Below, one piece after another: positions 57,310-64,000 of a stretch of 64,000 nt of DNA (its first letter is position 1; every line of letters begins with the position of its first letter). A model generated the notes under the pieces. The model ran no database searches. It had not been told where the DNA came from and saw nothing but the letters and a program-made list of their open reading frames with translations. A program made the position numbers and the translations under genes. Source of the stretch: Oceanobacillus damuensis (lineage in GTDB: Bacteria; Bacillota; Bacilli; Bacillales; Amphibacillaceae); contig NZ_KV392044.1 in assembly GCF_001618145.1 (NCBI RefSeq), positions 83,864 to 147,863 on the forward strand. The letters run 5' to 3'.

Positions 57310-57416
57310 GATGCTATAACCTCCCTAAAAATATCAGGTCGATAATTAGTTTATTTTTGCTATATTTTTTTTTGCTCTCTATAAGTAGCCTTGATGAATC
57401 CATGTAATCAAAAAAT

Positions 57417-57447
57417 AATTGTAAAACAGCAGGTGACAATTGTAAAA
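57417..57447 (-). promoter_or_regulatory. direct-repeat operator candidate upstream of scrB
   Basis: On the minus strand TTTTACAATT occurs twice with starts 21 bases apart (two helical turns), about 110-140 bases before scrB. Further up are palindromes CCATATATGG (57456-57465) and GGTAAG-TG-CTTACC (57519-57532). Confidence 0.45.
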
Positions 57448-57556
57448 TAAAAAATCCATATATGGAAGAGTTATTTCGTTTTCTTCTCAAATATGTGATT
57501 TTGTTTTGAAACCCATATGGTAAGTGCTTACCCCGTTTGTAAAAAATTAATACTCC

Positions 57557-57946
57557 TTAGTCACAAGCGTTTATTTTCATAAAATTCGATACCGCTGCTT
57601 TAATTAGCAAAATAAAAGAATCTTGCTTGATGTCTTCCCTATTTTTCACCCGAATATGCCGCATTGTCTTCCCTGTACCTTGTAATAAGTTGTCAGTATC
57701 TTGCTCCATGAGTTCGTTACCTTTATGAAAACCGAGATTCACATGGTTTTTGGAGGCTTGAAGATAACAAACCAGCCCATTATATGAATAGTTAGGCATA
57801 GACCACTTGAACTCCTCTTTAATCTCTGGAGAGGAGTGAAAAATGATTTCTCGTAATTTCTCTGTGAGGCTTTGTATGTCTGTTGGTAAATTCAAGATAT
57901 ATTGATCCACTTCTTGGATTGTACGCGCTTTATCATCAGCAGCCAT
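57557..57946 (-). CDS. DUF1801 family protein (YdhG-like)
   Basis: 129 residues with AAAGGAG before the ATG. The pattern VDQYILNLPTDIQSLTEKLREIIFHSSPEIKEEFKWSMPNYSYNGLVCYLQASKNHVNLGF is that of the DUF1801/YdhG family, soluble alpha/beta proteins distantly related to iron-binding frataxin-like folds. Function unknown. It lies between scrB and dapA without clear linkage to either. Confidence 0.8.
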   Translation of the reverse strand: MAADDKARTIQEVDQYILNLPTDIQSLTEKLREIIFHSSPEIKEEFKWSMPNYSYNGLVCYLQASKNHVNLGFHKGNELMEQDTDNLLQGTGKTMRHIRVKNREDIKQDSFILLIKAAVSNFMKINACD

Positions 57947-57979
57947 TTAATATCTCCTTTTTTCTGTGTAATAAATTAT

Positions 57980-58013
57980 TTAAAATAGGGAATGAGCTTA
58001 GGTGCTCATTCCC
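57980..58013 (-). terminator. terminator of dapA
   Basis: On the minus strand GGGAATGAGC and GCTCATTCCC form a stem followed by TATTTTAAATAATTT. Confidence 0.8.
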
Positions 58014-58020
58014 TTACTAA

Positions 58021-58914
58021 TCAATAACCTGAAACTTGTTTTGTCTCATATGCTACGATAGCCTTATACAATGACTCCCGCTCCATTTCATTTAATGGGA
58101 TGAGCGGCAATCGGACACCTCCAACAGGTATACCAATTCGGTTCAATGCTTCTTTTACCGGAGTCGGGCTTGGTGCTGCGAACAGAGCTTGCATTACCGG
58201 TAAGATCTGACGATGGATTGCAGCAGCATCAGATACATTCCCAGCAAAAAAGTGCTGGAGCATTTCCTGCATCTCGTTTCCGACAATATGGGAAGCGACA
58301 GAGACAATTCCTGTTCCACCGATTGCCACCGAAGGCAATGTCAGACTATCTTCCCCACTATAGACACTGAAGTCATCGGATGTATTGCTGATAATTTCTA
58401 CAGTACGATCCAAGTCCCCACTTGCTTCTTTTACTGAAACAATATTATCTATTTTGGAAAGACGGATAATCGTCTCGGGTTCCATATTGACTACACTTCT
58501 TCCTGGAATGTTGTACAGCATGACAGGCAGTTTTGTTTGTGCTGCAATGGCAGAGAAATGCTGATACATTCCCTCCTGAGAAGGTTTGTTGTAGTATGGT
58601 GCAACGAGCATAATTCCATCGACACCAGTTGCTTCCGCTTCTTTTGTTAAGTCAATCGAAGCCTTTGTGTTATTTGAACCTGTTCCGGCGATGACTGGCA
58701 CGCTTCCACCAACAACATCCACCACAAATTTAAATAACTTTAATTTTTCATCATGTGTAAGAGTTGGTGATTCACCGGTAGTTCCCGCAACAACTAAACC
58801 GTCTGAACCATTTGCAATCAGATAATTAACTAAATTTCTGGTTGCATCATAATCAATGTCACCCGCCTGATTAAATGGAGTTACCATAGCTGTTAATAAT
58901 TTACCGAAATTCAT
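58021..58914 (-). CDS. dapA: 4-hydroxy-tetrahydrodipicolinate synthase
   Basis: 297 residues from the ATG at 58914 (AAAGGGTG upstream); the longer open frame beyond it is riboswitch sequence. It condenses pyruvate with aspartate semialdehyde, the committed step to lysine and diaminopimelate. TTGES (45-49), Tyr134 in LYNIPGRS and the Schiff-base Lys162 in SVKEASGD are all present. It is monocistronic and controlled by the lysine riboswitch just upstream. Several DapA-like enzymes have other substrates, but the riboswitch confirms the role. Confidence 0.95.
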   Translation of the reverse strand: MNFGKLLTAMVTPFNQAGDIDYDATRNLVNYLIANGSDGLVVAGTTGESPTLTHDEKLKLFKFVVDVVGGSVPVIAGTGSNNTKASIDLTKEAEATGVDGIMLVAPYYNKPSQEGMYQHFSAIAAQTKLPVMLYNIPGRSVVNMEPETIIRLSKIDNIVSVKEASGDLDRTVEIISNTSDDFSVYSGEDSLTLPSVAIGGTGIVSVASHIVGNEMQEMLQHFFAGNVSDAAAIHRQILPVMQALFAAPSPTPVKEALNRIGIPVGGVRLPLIPLNEMERESLYKAIVAYETKQVSGY

Positions 58915-58966
58915 AACTACACACCCTTTGATTAGAATTGTTTGCGTTGGTGTGGAGGGCCAAACT

Positions 58967-58998
58967 AAAAAAGCACCAACGAGAGCCCGCTGCTGCTT
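58967..58998 (-). terminator. expression-platform terminator of the lysine riboswitch
   Basis: On the minus strand AAGCA-G-CAGCG pairs with CGTTG-G-TGCTT (one mismatch, one G-T pair) and is followed by TTTT. It lies 27 bases 3' of the aptamer and about 50 bases before dapA. Confidence 0.65.
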
Positions 58999-59024
58999 AG
59001 AACGTCTGTTATAGTTCTGCGCTT

Positions 59025-59196
59025 GATAGCCCTCCATATAGTTCCCTATATGACAGTCCTGCATCTATTAAATGACAGCACCAGCTTCAGGTTTATGAGT
59101 CTCCCTCCGCTTCGGCAAATTCCCCTTTCCTCATGGATCGCTAGAGCTCATACTCCTCCACATGAGTACTGATGGTTTTTGCACCTCTATCCTTAC
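59025..59196 (-). promoter_or_regulatory. lysine riboswitch (L-box) of dapA
   Basis: On the minus strand the aptamer reads GATAGAGGTGC at its 5' end, then CAGTA, GGGGAATTTGCCGAAGC, GAAGCTGG, GCAGGACTGTCA and GGAGGGCTATC at its 3' end. GATAG and CTATC close the P1 stem. These blocks and their order match the L-box upstream of B. subtilis lysC. Lysine binding should favour the terminator at 58967-58998. Further downstream CACACC can pair with GGTGTG of the dapA ribosome binding site. Confidence 0.92.
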
Positions 59197-59238
59197 CTTA
59201 AAAAATCTAAAATAAGAAAGTATTCAATTGATAGGTGT

Positions 59239-59267
59239 ATTATAACAATAAATCCTCGTAAAAACAA
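59239..59267 (-). promoter_or_regulatory. promoter of the dapA riboswitch transcript
   Basis: On the minus strand TTGTTT (59262-59267) and TATAAT (59239-59244) are 17 bases apart. Confidence 0.65.
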
Positions 59268-59374
59268 TCTATTTTGCTTCAAAAATCGGCATCCTGGACA
59301 TTTTCACAGTATTTTTACATTTTGAAGTGGTATAATAGCATAGAATTACAATAAACAACCTATTTGGAGGTAAC

Positions 59375-59845
59375 ATGCTTACATTTGAAGAAAAACTTGC
59401 AATTATAGAATCCTTTCCAGAACTGGAGCGTCATCATGTTTCCCTTGGCCGTGTCAATTTTCATTTTCAAGAAAGTGTAATGGAGAAAAAGATTGTCGTC
59501 TATCACCTTCATCCAAACGGAAATGGATTTGTCTATGCTGAACAGATTGAGGACAACTATGCAGTCGATTCGAAAGGCATGGTAAATATCCGGGATTTTA
59601 CTGAAGAAGAACTGCGTAAAATCATAAAGCAATCCATCAAATCCCTTTCTGAGTCAGAACCTTTCGTGGAGTCATGGATCAACGATGAACGGCAAATCCT
59701 TAAAATAGTTCATGATTTCGATTTATGGAATATATATGCAGGAGATTTATTGGATGGAACTTATGCAACCTACAATGCCGCCGCTGATTACCTACAGCAA
59801 GAGGGCTTCAGAAGATGGGATGATGACCAGGAAGAGCTTGAATAG
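59375..59845 (+). CDS. conserved-looking hypothetical protein
   Basis: 156 residues with TTGGAGG before the ATG and an extended -10 TGGTATAAT at 59329-59337. Soluble, mixed alpha/beta; the N-terminal half reads LTFEEKLAIIESFPELERHHVSLGRVNFHF and the C-terminal half is acidic. No membrane segment, cofactor loop or catalytic motif recognised. It is divergent from dapA and followed by a repeat element. Function unknown. Confidence 0.7.
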   Translation: MLTFEEKLAIIESFPELERHHVSLGRVNFHFQESVMEKKIVVYHLHPNGNGFVYAEQIEDNYAVDSKGMVNIRDFTEEELRKIIKQSIKSLSESEPFVESWINDERQILKIVHDFDLWNIYAGDLLDGTYATYNAAADYLQQEGFRRWDDDQEELE

Positions 59846-59851
59846 GCTAAC

Positions 59852-60020
59852 AAAAGCTCAAACGCATTGACTGACCAGAAACTCAACACTAGCAAGGGAC
59901 TGGAAAGCGCGTGGTTTTTGCGCTTGGAATGTCCATTGCTGTGACGGGAGTTTCTAGGAACCGGAGCTGGACGCGGCTGTTTATGTCTAAGAGTAATTGC
60001 TGTACCAAAATTTATTCTTT
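59852..60020 (+). repeat. dispersed palindromic repeat, variant copy
   Basis: It ends with the GGAGCTGGACGCGGCTG...TAATTGCTG...CCAAAATTTAT block shared with 28995-29056 and 2563-2631. The left part is AAAAGCTCAAACGC, a diverged form of the 28890 copy. The inside differs: AGAAACTC (59877-59884) pairs with GAGTTTCT (59948-59955), and AAGCGC with GCGCTT in the centre. The same architecture with a different hairpin suggests compensatory evolution or a related subfamily. Confidence 0.75.
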
Positions 60021-60028
60021 ATATTTTT

Positions 60029-60070
60029 AAAAAATGAACCTGCTTTATTCAAAAGCGGTTCATTTTTTTT
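60029..60070 (+). terminator. bidirectional terminator
   Basis: AAAAAATGAACC pairs with GGTTCATTTTTT, with an inner GCTTT/AAAGC stem. It can end the plus-strand gene at 59375 and the minus-strand regulator at 60146. Confidence 0.8.
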
Positions 60071-60145
60071 GCAAATAGGAAAGCATTAAATATCCAGTCC
60101 CGCGTTCGTACAGCCATAGATAGCTAAAGGGCCCAAAATCAGCTA

Positions 60146-61432
60146 TCAATAGTTTACAATCACTTGAATGTCATGAAGAACCTTGCGTGCGAACTGGTAA
60201 TACGCTGTATGTGGATATCTTCTTAACCGATTAACCCCTTCCTGTGCATATTCAAAGGCCTTATCAATTTCACCGATCTTCATATAACACAAGGCCCGGT
60301 ATGTTGTAGTAATCTCGCGTATGGCTGCATCCATGGGATGAACACCCAAATGTTTGGTTCCCTCTTGTATGTGCTGTGTGAAGCGGCTAAGCGCCTCTCT
60401 TGGCTCTTTCAGCTTTGTATAGCATCTAGCTTTTGCATCGGAAATATGATCTGCAAACGAGTTCTGTACCGCTTCAGGAAGTTGAGAAACCTTTTCCTCA
60501 TAGTTTTTAATCATTTTAAGCGCCTTTTCCGGCTTGTTTTCAAAAAACTCGACATAATGAATTAAAATCATTTCTTTATCAAGATAAAGCTGTTCATTAT
60601 CGATGATTTCAAAGAACTTTTCAATTTTAGCAGTATACTCCCTTGCTTTTTGAAAATCATTTTCATTATAGTACATGAATGCACCACGATTATAAATTTC
60701 AAAGAAGCGATGCAGCATGAGATGTTTATTTGAGAACCTGATTAATTCGTCAAGCATTTCATAGTTTTTTTCCACTTCACCCAAAGCCTGTAAGATATCG
60801 AATTTCAGCAGCAGCAAATCAATGATTACGCCAACCGTATCGTAATCATTCTCTGAGTATATTTGATTGACCGCAGTGTGTATCTGTTCCAGTGCCTTTT
60901 GATAATTGCCCTGGCTGGATTCCACCATGGCATTGAAAAAACGCATTTTCAGAACCCTGTTCTCCATCTGCAACTCTTTATATATATTTTCTGCTTTTAT
61001 CGCATACTTTTCCCAGTTTCCATCTTCCAGCAAATCATATTGCGGTTTATAGAGCAAATAGTACTGAAATAGGCAATGGGAATAGATTTCATAAATGCGC
61101 CCCGATTCAAAGCCGCTTCCCAATCCAGATATTAAACCTTTCATATGGCTGATCGCCTTCTCAAGGACTGGTTCATTCTGTATACCTTCTAAGAGTTCTT
61201 CTATATAAGACAGCTCTATCTTTAATTCATCTTTCGTCATGCCTTCTAAAAATTCGGATACGTTTACATCCAATTGTTTAGCAATATGCTGGAGATTTTC
61301 AGCAGAAGGCTTTGATTTTCCATTTTCAATTAAACTGATCATTGCCGGTGACATTTGATCCTTTGCAACATCAGCAAGTGTCAGTTTTCTCTCTTTTCTT
61401 CTCTTTTTAATTTTTTCACCTATATGAGTCAT
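60146..61432 (-). CDS. XRE-family regulator with C-terminal TPR domain (RNPP-like)
   Basis: 428 residues. The helix-turn-helix is at residues about 5-60 (IGEKIKKRRKERKLTLADVAKDQMSPAMISLIENGKSKPSAENLQHIAKQLDV). The rest is a long row of TPR-type helices, the build of RNPP quorum-sensing regulators and of related non-peptide regulators. No signal-peptide gene follows. An array of AT-rich palindromes lies directly upstream, the first touching its promoter, which suggests autoregulation. GAGGG lies before the ATG. Confidence 0.82.
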   Translation of the reverse strand: MTHIGEKIKKRRKERKLTLADVAKDQMSPAMISLIENGKSKPSAENLQHIAKQLDVNVSEFLEGMTKDELKIELSYIEELLEGIQNEPVLEKAISHMKGLISGLGSGFESGRIYEIYSHCLFQYYLLYKPQYDLLEDGNWEKYAIKAENIYKELQMENRVLKMRFFNAMVESSQGNYQKALEQIHTAVNQIYSENDYDTVGVIIDLLLLKFDILQALGEVEKNYEMLDELIRFSNKHLMLHRFFEIYNRGAFMYYNENDFQKAREYTAKIEKFFEIIDNEQLYLDKEMILIHYVEFFENKPEKALKMIKNYEEKVSQLPEAVQNSFADHISDAKARCYTKLKEPREALSRFTQHIQEGTKHLGVHPMDAAIREITTTYRALCYMKIGEIDKAFEYAQEGVNRLRRYPHTAYYQFARKVLHDIQVIVNY

Positions 61433-61463
61433 AAAAACCCTCTAATCAGTATCCTTTTTTGTT

Positions 61464-61469
61464 ATTTTA
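61464..61469 (-). promoter_or_regulatory. extended -10 box of the XRE-TPR gene
   Basis: On the minus strand TGCTAAAAT lies about 32 bases before the ATG; the first operator palindrome occupies the -35 region. Confidence 0.45.
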
Positions 61470-61475
61470 GCATAA

Positions 61476-61571
61476 TTTAAATATATTTAAAAATAAATTT
61501 AAATTATTTAAAAGGTCCGATCAACAACTTTCTTTCTTAAATATATTTAATATTATATTGAATATATTTAA
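61476..61571. promoter_or_regulatory. array of four AT-rich palindromes, candidate operators
   Basis: TTTAAATATATTTAAA (61476-61491), TTTAAATTATTTAAA (61498-61512), TTAAATATATTTAA (61537-61550) and TTGAATATATTTAA (61558-61571). Centres of the last two are 21 bases apart, two helical turns. Confidence 0.6.
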
Positions 61572-61573
61572 TC

Positions 61574-61708
61574 ATGGGTTCCCCTATACTCCATGCACAT
61601 TTCGAGCAATCAGTTTTCCACCACTATTGCTTATACAGTATTCCCGACCTGGAAATTTCGATTATCCTCGGTGTTGTGTTCATTGTTTATGGCGTTATGA
61701 CCGAATGA
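61574..61708 (+). CDS. possible 44-residue membrane peptide
   Basis: A plus-strand frame begins with ATG three bases after the operator array and ends just before ssuB. The first half is hydrophilic with several His; the second half (about residues 26-42) is a hydrophobic helix ending VYGVMTE. There is no ribosome binding site. It could be a peptide partner of the divergent regulator, the remnant of a membrane protein, or chance. Confidence 0.25.
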   Translation: MGSPILHAHFEQSVFHHYCLYSIPDLEISIILGVVFIVYGVMTE

Positions 61709-61713
61709 GTTAT

Positions 61714-62487
61714 CTAAACTTGTGCTTTTCGTGATTTCTTAACTAACGTGATTTTATTCTTTTTACGGTTTAGTATTTTCTCAAGTATTTCTTCTACATA
61801 CATTGAAAAAGCTGGATGTGTACGCTGCCTTGGCCTCGGTAAACGAATAGGCTGATTTACACTGATTACCCCATCTTCAATTAATATGACCCGATCAGCG
61901 ATTGCTACAGCTTCTTCTACGTCATGTGTAACGAGTATGGAGGTAAATTTCTTTTCCTTCCATAGCGATTCAATCAGATCCTGCATCTCTATTCTGGTTA
62001 GAGCATCAAGTGCTCCAAGTGGTTCATCCAGCAAAAGCAGTGAAGGGTTATGGACCAATGCTCTAGCCAGTGCCACGCGTTGCTTTTGACCACCGGAAAG
62101 TTTGGACGGCCAATCATTCATTCGTTCATCCAATCCGACCTGACGCAAAGCATCCGTAGCTTTTACTCTGGCAGTGTCAGGAATACCAAGGCATACATTA
62201 TCAATTACGCGCTTCCAGGGAAGAAGACGTCCATCCTGAAACATAATTCGTGCATATTTATTTAGGTGATCTAATGGCTCACCGTTCATATAGATGGAGC
62301 CTTCATCATTACTTTCCAGTCCTGCAATTAACCTGAGTAAGGTGCTTTTTCCACACCCACTCTTTCCAACAATTGCAACAAACTCACCTTTTTCTATACT
62401 AAGATCCAATCCTTTGAGAACCTGCCGTTCCCCGTAAGATTTCTTAATATCGCTGATTAAAATATATTTTTCCTTATTTGATTCCAC
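61714..62487 (-). CDS. ssuB: sulfonate/aliphatic ABC transporter ATP-binding protein
   Basis: 257 residues from a GTG with AGGAGG eight bases upstream. Walker [10 protein letters not shown] (near 41-49), ABC signature [15 protein letters not shown], Walker [13 protein letters not shown] and the H-loop THDVEEA are all present. It powers uptake by the permease upstream. Subfamily (nitrate/sulfonate/taurine) fits Ssu because the permease is close to SsuC. It is the last gene of the visible operon. Confidence 0.88.
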   Translation of the reverse strand: MESNKEKYILISDIKKSYGERQVLKGLDLSIEKGEFVAIVGKSGCGKSTLLRLIAGLESNDEGSIYMNGEPLDHLNKYARIMFQDGRLLPWKRVIDNVCLGIPDTARVKATDALRQVGLDERMNDWPSKLSGGQKQRVALARALVHNPSLLLLDEPLGALDALTRIEMQDLIESLWKEKKFTSILVTHDVEEAVAIADRVILIEDGVISVNQPIRLPRPRQRTHPAFSMYVEEILEKILNRKKNKITLVKKSRKAQV

Positions 62488-62509
62488 TTTGGTTACCTCC
62501 TATAGGTTT

Positions 62510-63274
62510 TCATGTATTCCACTGAAGTAACTTCCCTTCCAAAAACCTCGCAATCATATCTGACAGCTTTCCAAATAAGGCGTAGAGCAGGATGCTTAAT
62601 ACAATCACATCCATTTGCATAAATTCCCTTGCATTCATGGCCATATAGCCGATCCCTGTATGAGCTGAAATCGTTTCTGAAACAATCAATGTCAGCCACA
62701 TTACCCCAAGGGAAAATCGGACACCGACGAGAATGGAAGACATCGCCCCAGGAAGAATAACAGCAAAAAACAGCGCTCTGCCTTTAAGGCCATATGCCCT
62801 TCCCATTTCCACCAACCCTTTATCAACCGTCCTTATCCCGTGATACGTATTTATATAAATCGGAAAGAGAACTCCAAGAGCCACTAAAAAGATTTTGGAT
62901 GTTTCGCCTATTCCAAACCATAAGATTACAAGAGGAATTAAAGCTAAATGAGGTATATTTCTTAACATTTGAATTGATGTGTCAAATAGCAAATCTGAAA
63001 CCTTGAACATTCCATTGAGCAATCCAAAGACAAACCCAATGGTCCCCCCAATAAGGAACCCGGCTAATGCCCTTCCAAGACTTATGCCAACATGGCTGGA
63101 TAATTCCCCGGTTGACAAAAGCTCAATACCTGCTTGCAATACCTTTGTTGGCGCTGGCAATATCCTCTCGGGAATTACACCAACCCACGAAAACAGTTGC
63201 CAGCCAACAATCAACAAGAGGGGTAAAAACCAGGGGATGAACTTTTTAACCGATTCTTTTATTATAAACTTCAC
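62510..63274 (-). CDS. ssuC: sulfonate ABC transporter permease
   Basis: 254 residues from the GTG at 63274, with AAGGGTGGGG upstream; an ATG at 63325 would overlap ssuA by 26 bases and lacks a site. Six membrane helices. The block DTSIQMLRNIPHLALIPLVILWFGIGETSKIFLVALG is nearly the same as in E. coli SsuC, and the ATPase-coupling loop is MGRAYGLKGRALFFAVILPGAMSSI. It carries aliphatic sulfonates across the membrane. Confidence 0.9.
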   Translation of the reverse strand: MKFIIKESVKKFIPWFLPLLLIVGWQLFSWVGVIPERILPAPTKVLQAGIELLSTGELSSHVGISLGRALAGFLIGGTIGFVFGLLNGMFKVSDLLFDTSIQMLRNIPHLALIPLVILWFGIGETSKIFLVALGVLFPIYINTYHGIRTVDKGLVEMGRAYGLKGRALFFAVILPGAMSSILVGVRFSLGVMWLTLIVSETISAHTGIGYMAMNAREFMQMDVIVLSILLYALFGKLSDMIARFLEGKLLQWNT

Positions 63275-63299
63275 TTGCCCCACCCTTCTTTCTATCCGC

Positions 63300-64000
63300 T
63301 TACTTAGCCATGACATCTGCAACATCTATTTTCTTCGGAATAATTTCAAGACGGTAGAATGTATCTGCGATTTCCTGCTGTTCTTCAATAATTTCCTCAC
63401 TTAATGGATCGACACCGTATACCCTTCGCTCCACCGCCAACTTAATCGAATCCTCGTCAATGTTTAAAATCGGTGCAAGCATTTTTATTAACTCATCATG
63501 ATTATTATTTGCCCAGACAGATGATTTCTCAATTTCTTCCAGGATAACCTCAACCATTTCCTCATGCTCCTTGGTGAATGTCTCCGTAGCAATGAAAAAA
63601 TCCCGATCGGTTGTATATCCCTCTCCATTGACTAATAGTGTTGCATTCATATTCACTTCTGTTGAGGAAGTAAATGGATCCCAAACTACCATTGCGTCTG
63701 TTTGCCCTTGTTCAAATGCGATTCTTGCATCCCCCGGCGACAAAAAGACAGGAGTAATATCTGTATAGTCTAACCCTTCGCTTTCTAGTGCCTTTACAAT
63801 CAGATAATGTGAACTGGATCCTTTAGCAAAACTTACCTTTTTGCCATGTAAATCCTTTATTGATGTGATGTCTGAGTCTTCGGATACTAATATGCCGCTG
63901 CCCTCAAACTTAGATTTCCCAGCAGCTACAGTCACAAATGGAGCATCTGCAGCCTGCGCAAAAATCGGCGGGGAGTTTCCGGTTCTGCCAAAATCAATAC
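63300..64000 (-). CDS. ssuA: sulfonate ABC transporter substrate-binding protein, N-terminus beyond window
   Basis: The frame is open to the window end, so the signal peptide and first part are outside; about 233 residues are visible. DFGRTGNSPPIFAQAA and the SKFEGSGILV and KGSSSHYLIVKALE segments are typical of SsuA/NrtA-type binding proteins. It captures the sulfonate outside the membrane and passes it to SsuC, whose gene follows after 25 bases. In Bacillus it would be a lipoprotein; this cannot be checked. Confidence 0.88.
   Translation of the reverse strand, partial: IDFGRTGNSPPIFAQAADAPFVTVAAGKSKFEGSGILVSEDSDITSIKDLHGKKVSFAKGSSSHYLIVKALESEGLDYTDITPVFLSPGDARIAFEQGQTDAMVVWDPFTSSTEVNMNATLLVNGEGYTTDRDFFIATETFTKEHEEMVEVILEEIEKSSVWANNNHDELIKMLAPILNIDEDSIKLAVERRVYGVDPLSEEIIEEQQEIADTFYRLEIIPKKIDVADVMAK

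Noticed and set aside
60118-60147. GATAGCT/AGCTATC hairpin at the end of the XRE-TPR gene as its terminator
   Set aside because: No U-tract follows on the minus strand; the hairpin at 60029-60070 is far better.

Overview
The window is a low-GC, Gram-positive, spore-former chromosome segment. About 36 kb at the left follows the Bacillus subtilis ypjC-dapB-cca-birA-dinG-aspB-asnS-dnaD-nth / ponA-recU / gpsB-rnpB-ypsC order, and it carries spore genes (sspM, a VrrA/YqfQ-type protein), a B-type RNase P RNA, bacillithiol synthesis (bshA) and Tat genes. A Bacillaceae member of the Oceanobacillus/Virgibacillus kind is the most likely source; that placement is inferred from gene content and order, not from a database comparison.

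Layout. 1-6.4 kb: end of a YugP-type protease, a YitT transporter, then ypjD-dapB-mgsA-bshA-cca-birA. 6.5-14.2 kb: dinG, then ypmB-aspB-asnS, then dnaD-nth. 14.2-17.7 kb (minus strand): recU-ponA. 17.8-21.2 kb: yppC, sspM, two small ypp-type genes, cdd, gpsB and rnpB. 21.3-21.7 kb: two GC-rich palindromic repeats. 21.9-26.2 kb: ypsC, a carboxypeptidase, and a type III polyketide synthase with its methyltransferase. 26.2-28.6 kb (minus): a three-subunit ba3-type cytochrome oxidase. 29-36.3 kb: a cold-shock gene with a terminator in its leader, fhs, an HD phosphohydrolase, an NlpC/P60 hydrolase, thyA-dfrA, tatA-tatA-tatC and yozE. 36.8-45 kb: vrrA/yqfQ, msrAB, a phosphatase, a LysM carboxypeptidase, ferredoxin, a Rieske oxidoreductase and a two-gene sulfolipid (SQDG) operon. 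45-55.4 kb is the accessory part, more AT-rich and mostly minus strand: decayed genes, a row of small exported or membrane proteins, a LysR regulator with an HD-domain enzyme, a lipoprotein and a 913-residue TPR-dynamin-like protein. 55.5-64 kb: sucrose-6-phosphate hydrolase, dapA under a lysine riboswitch, an XRE-TPR regulator with a palindromic operator array, and an ssuABC-type sulfonate transporter cut by the window end.

How genes work together. dapB and the riboswitch-controlled dapA are two consecutive steps of the lysine/diaminopimelate pathway, which also feeds peptidoglycan (ponA) and spore wall. thyA, dfrA and fhs form a folate one-carbon set. recU, nth, dinG and dnaD serve DNA repair and replication. 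sqdB and the following glycosyltransferase should make a sulfolipid, and the ssu transporter brings in organosulfur.

Points of most interest: several genes whose only sensible start codon is AUC or AUU (ypjD, lysR, a lipoprotein); the cold-shock leader with a strong promoter, a long hairpin and a U-tract before the gene; the SQDG operon; the four-site operator array of the XRE-TPR regulator; the TPR-dynamin protein with a degenerate P-loop; and a three-copy dispersed repeat, one copy of which lies just inside a short ORF behind an operator-like palindrome. No tRNA, CRISPR array or complete insertion sequence was seen.
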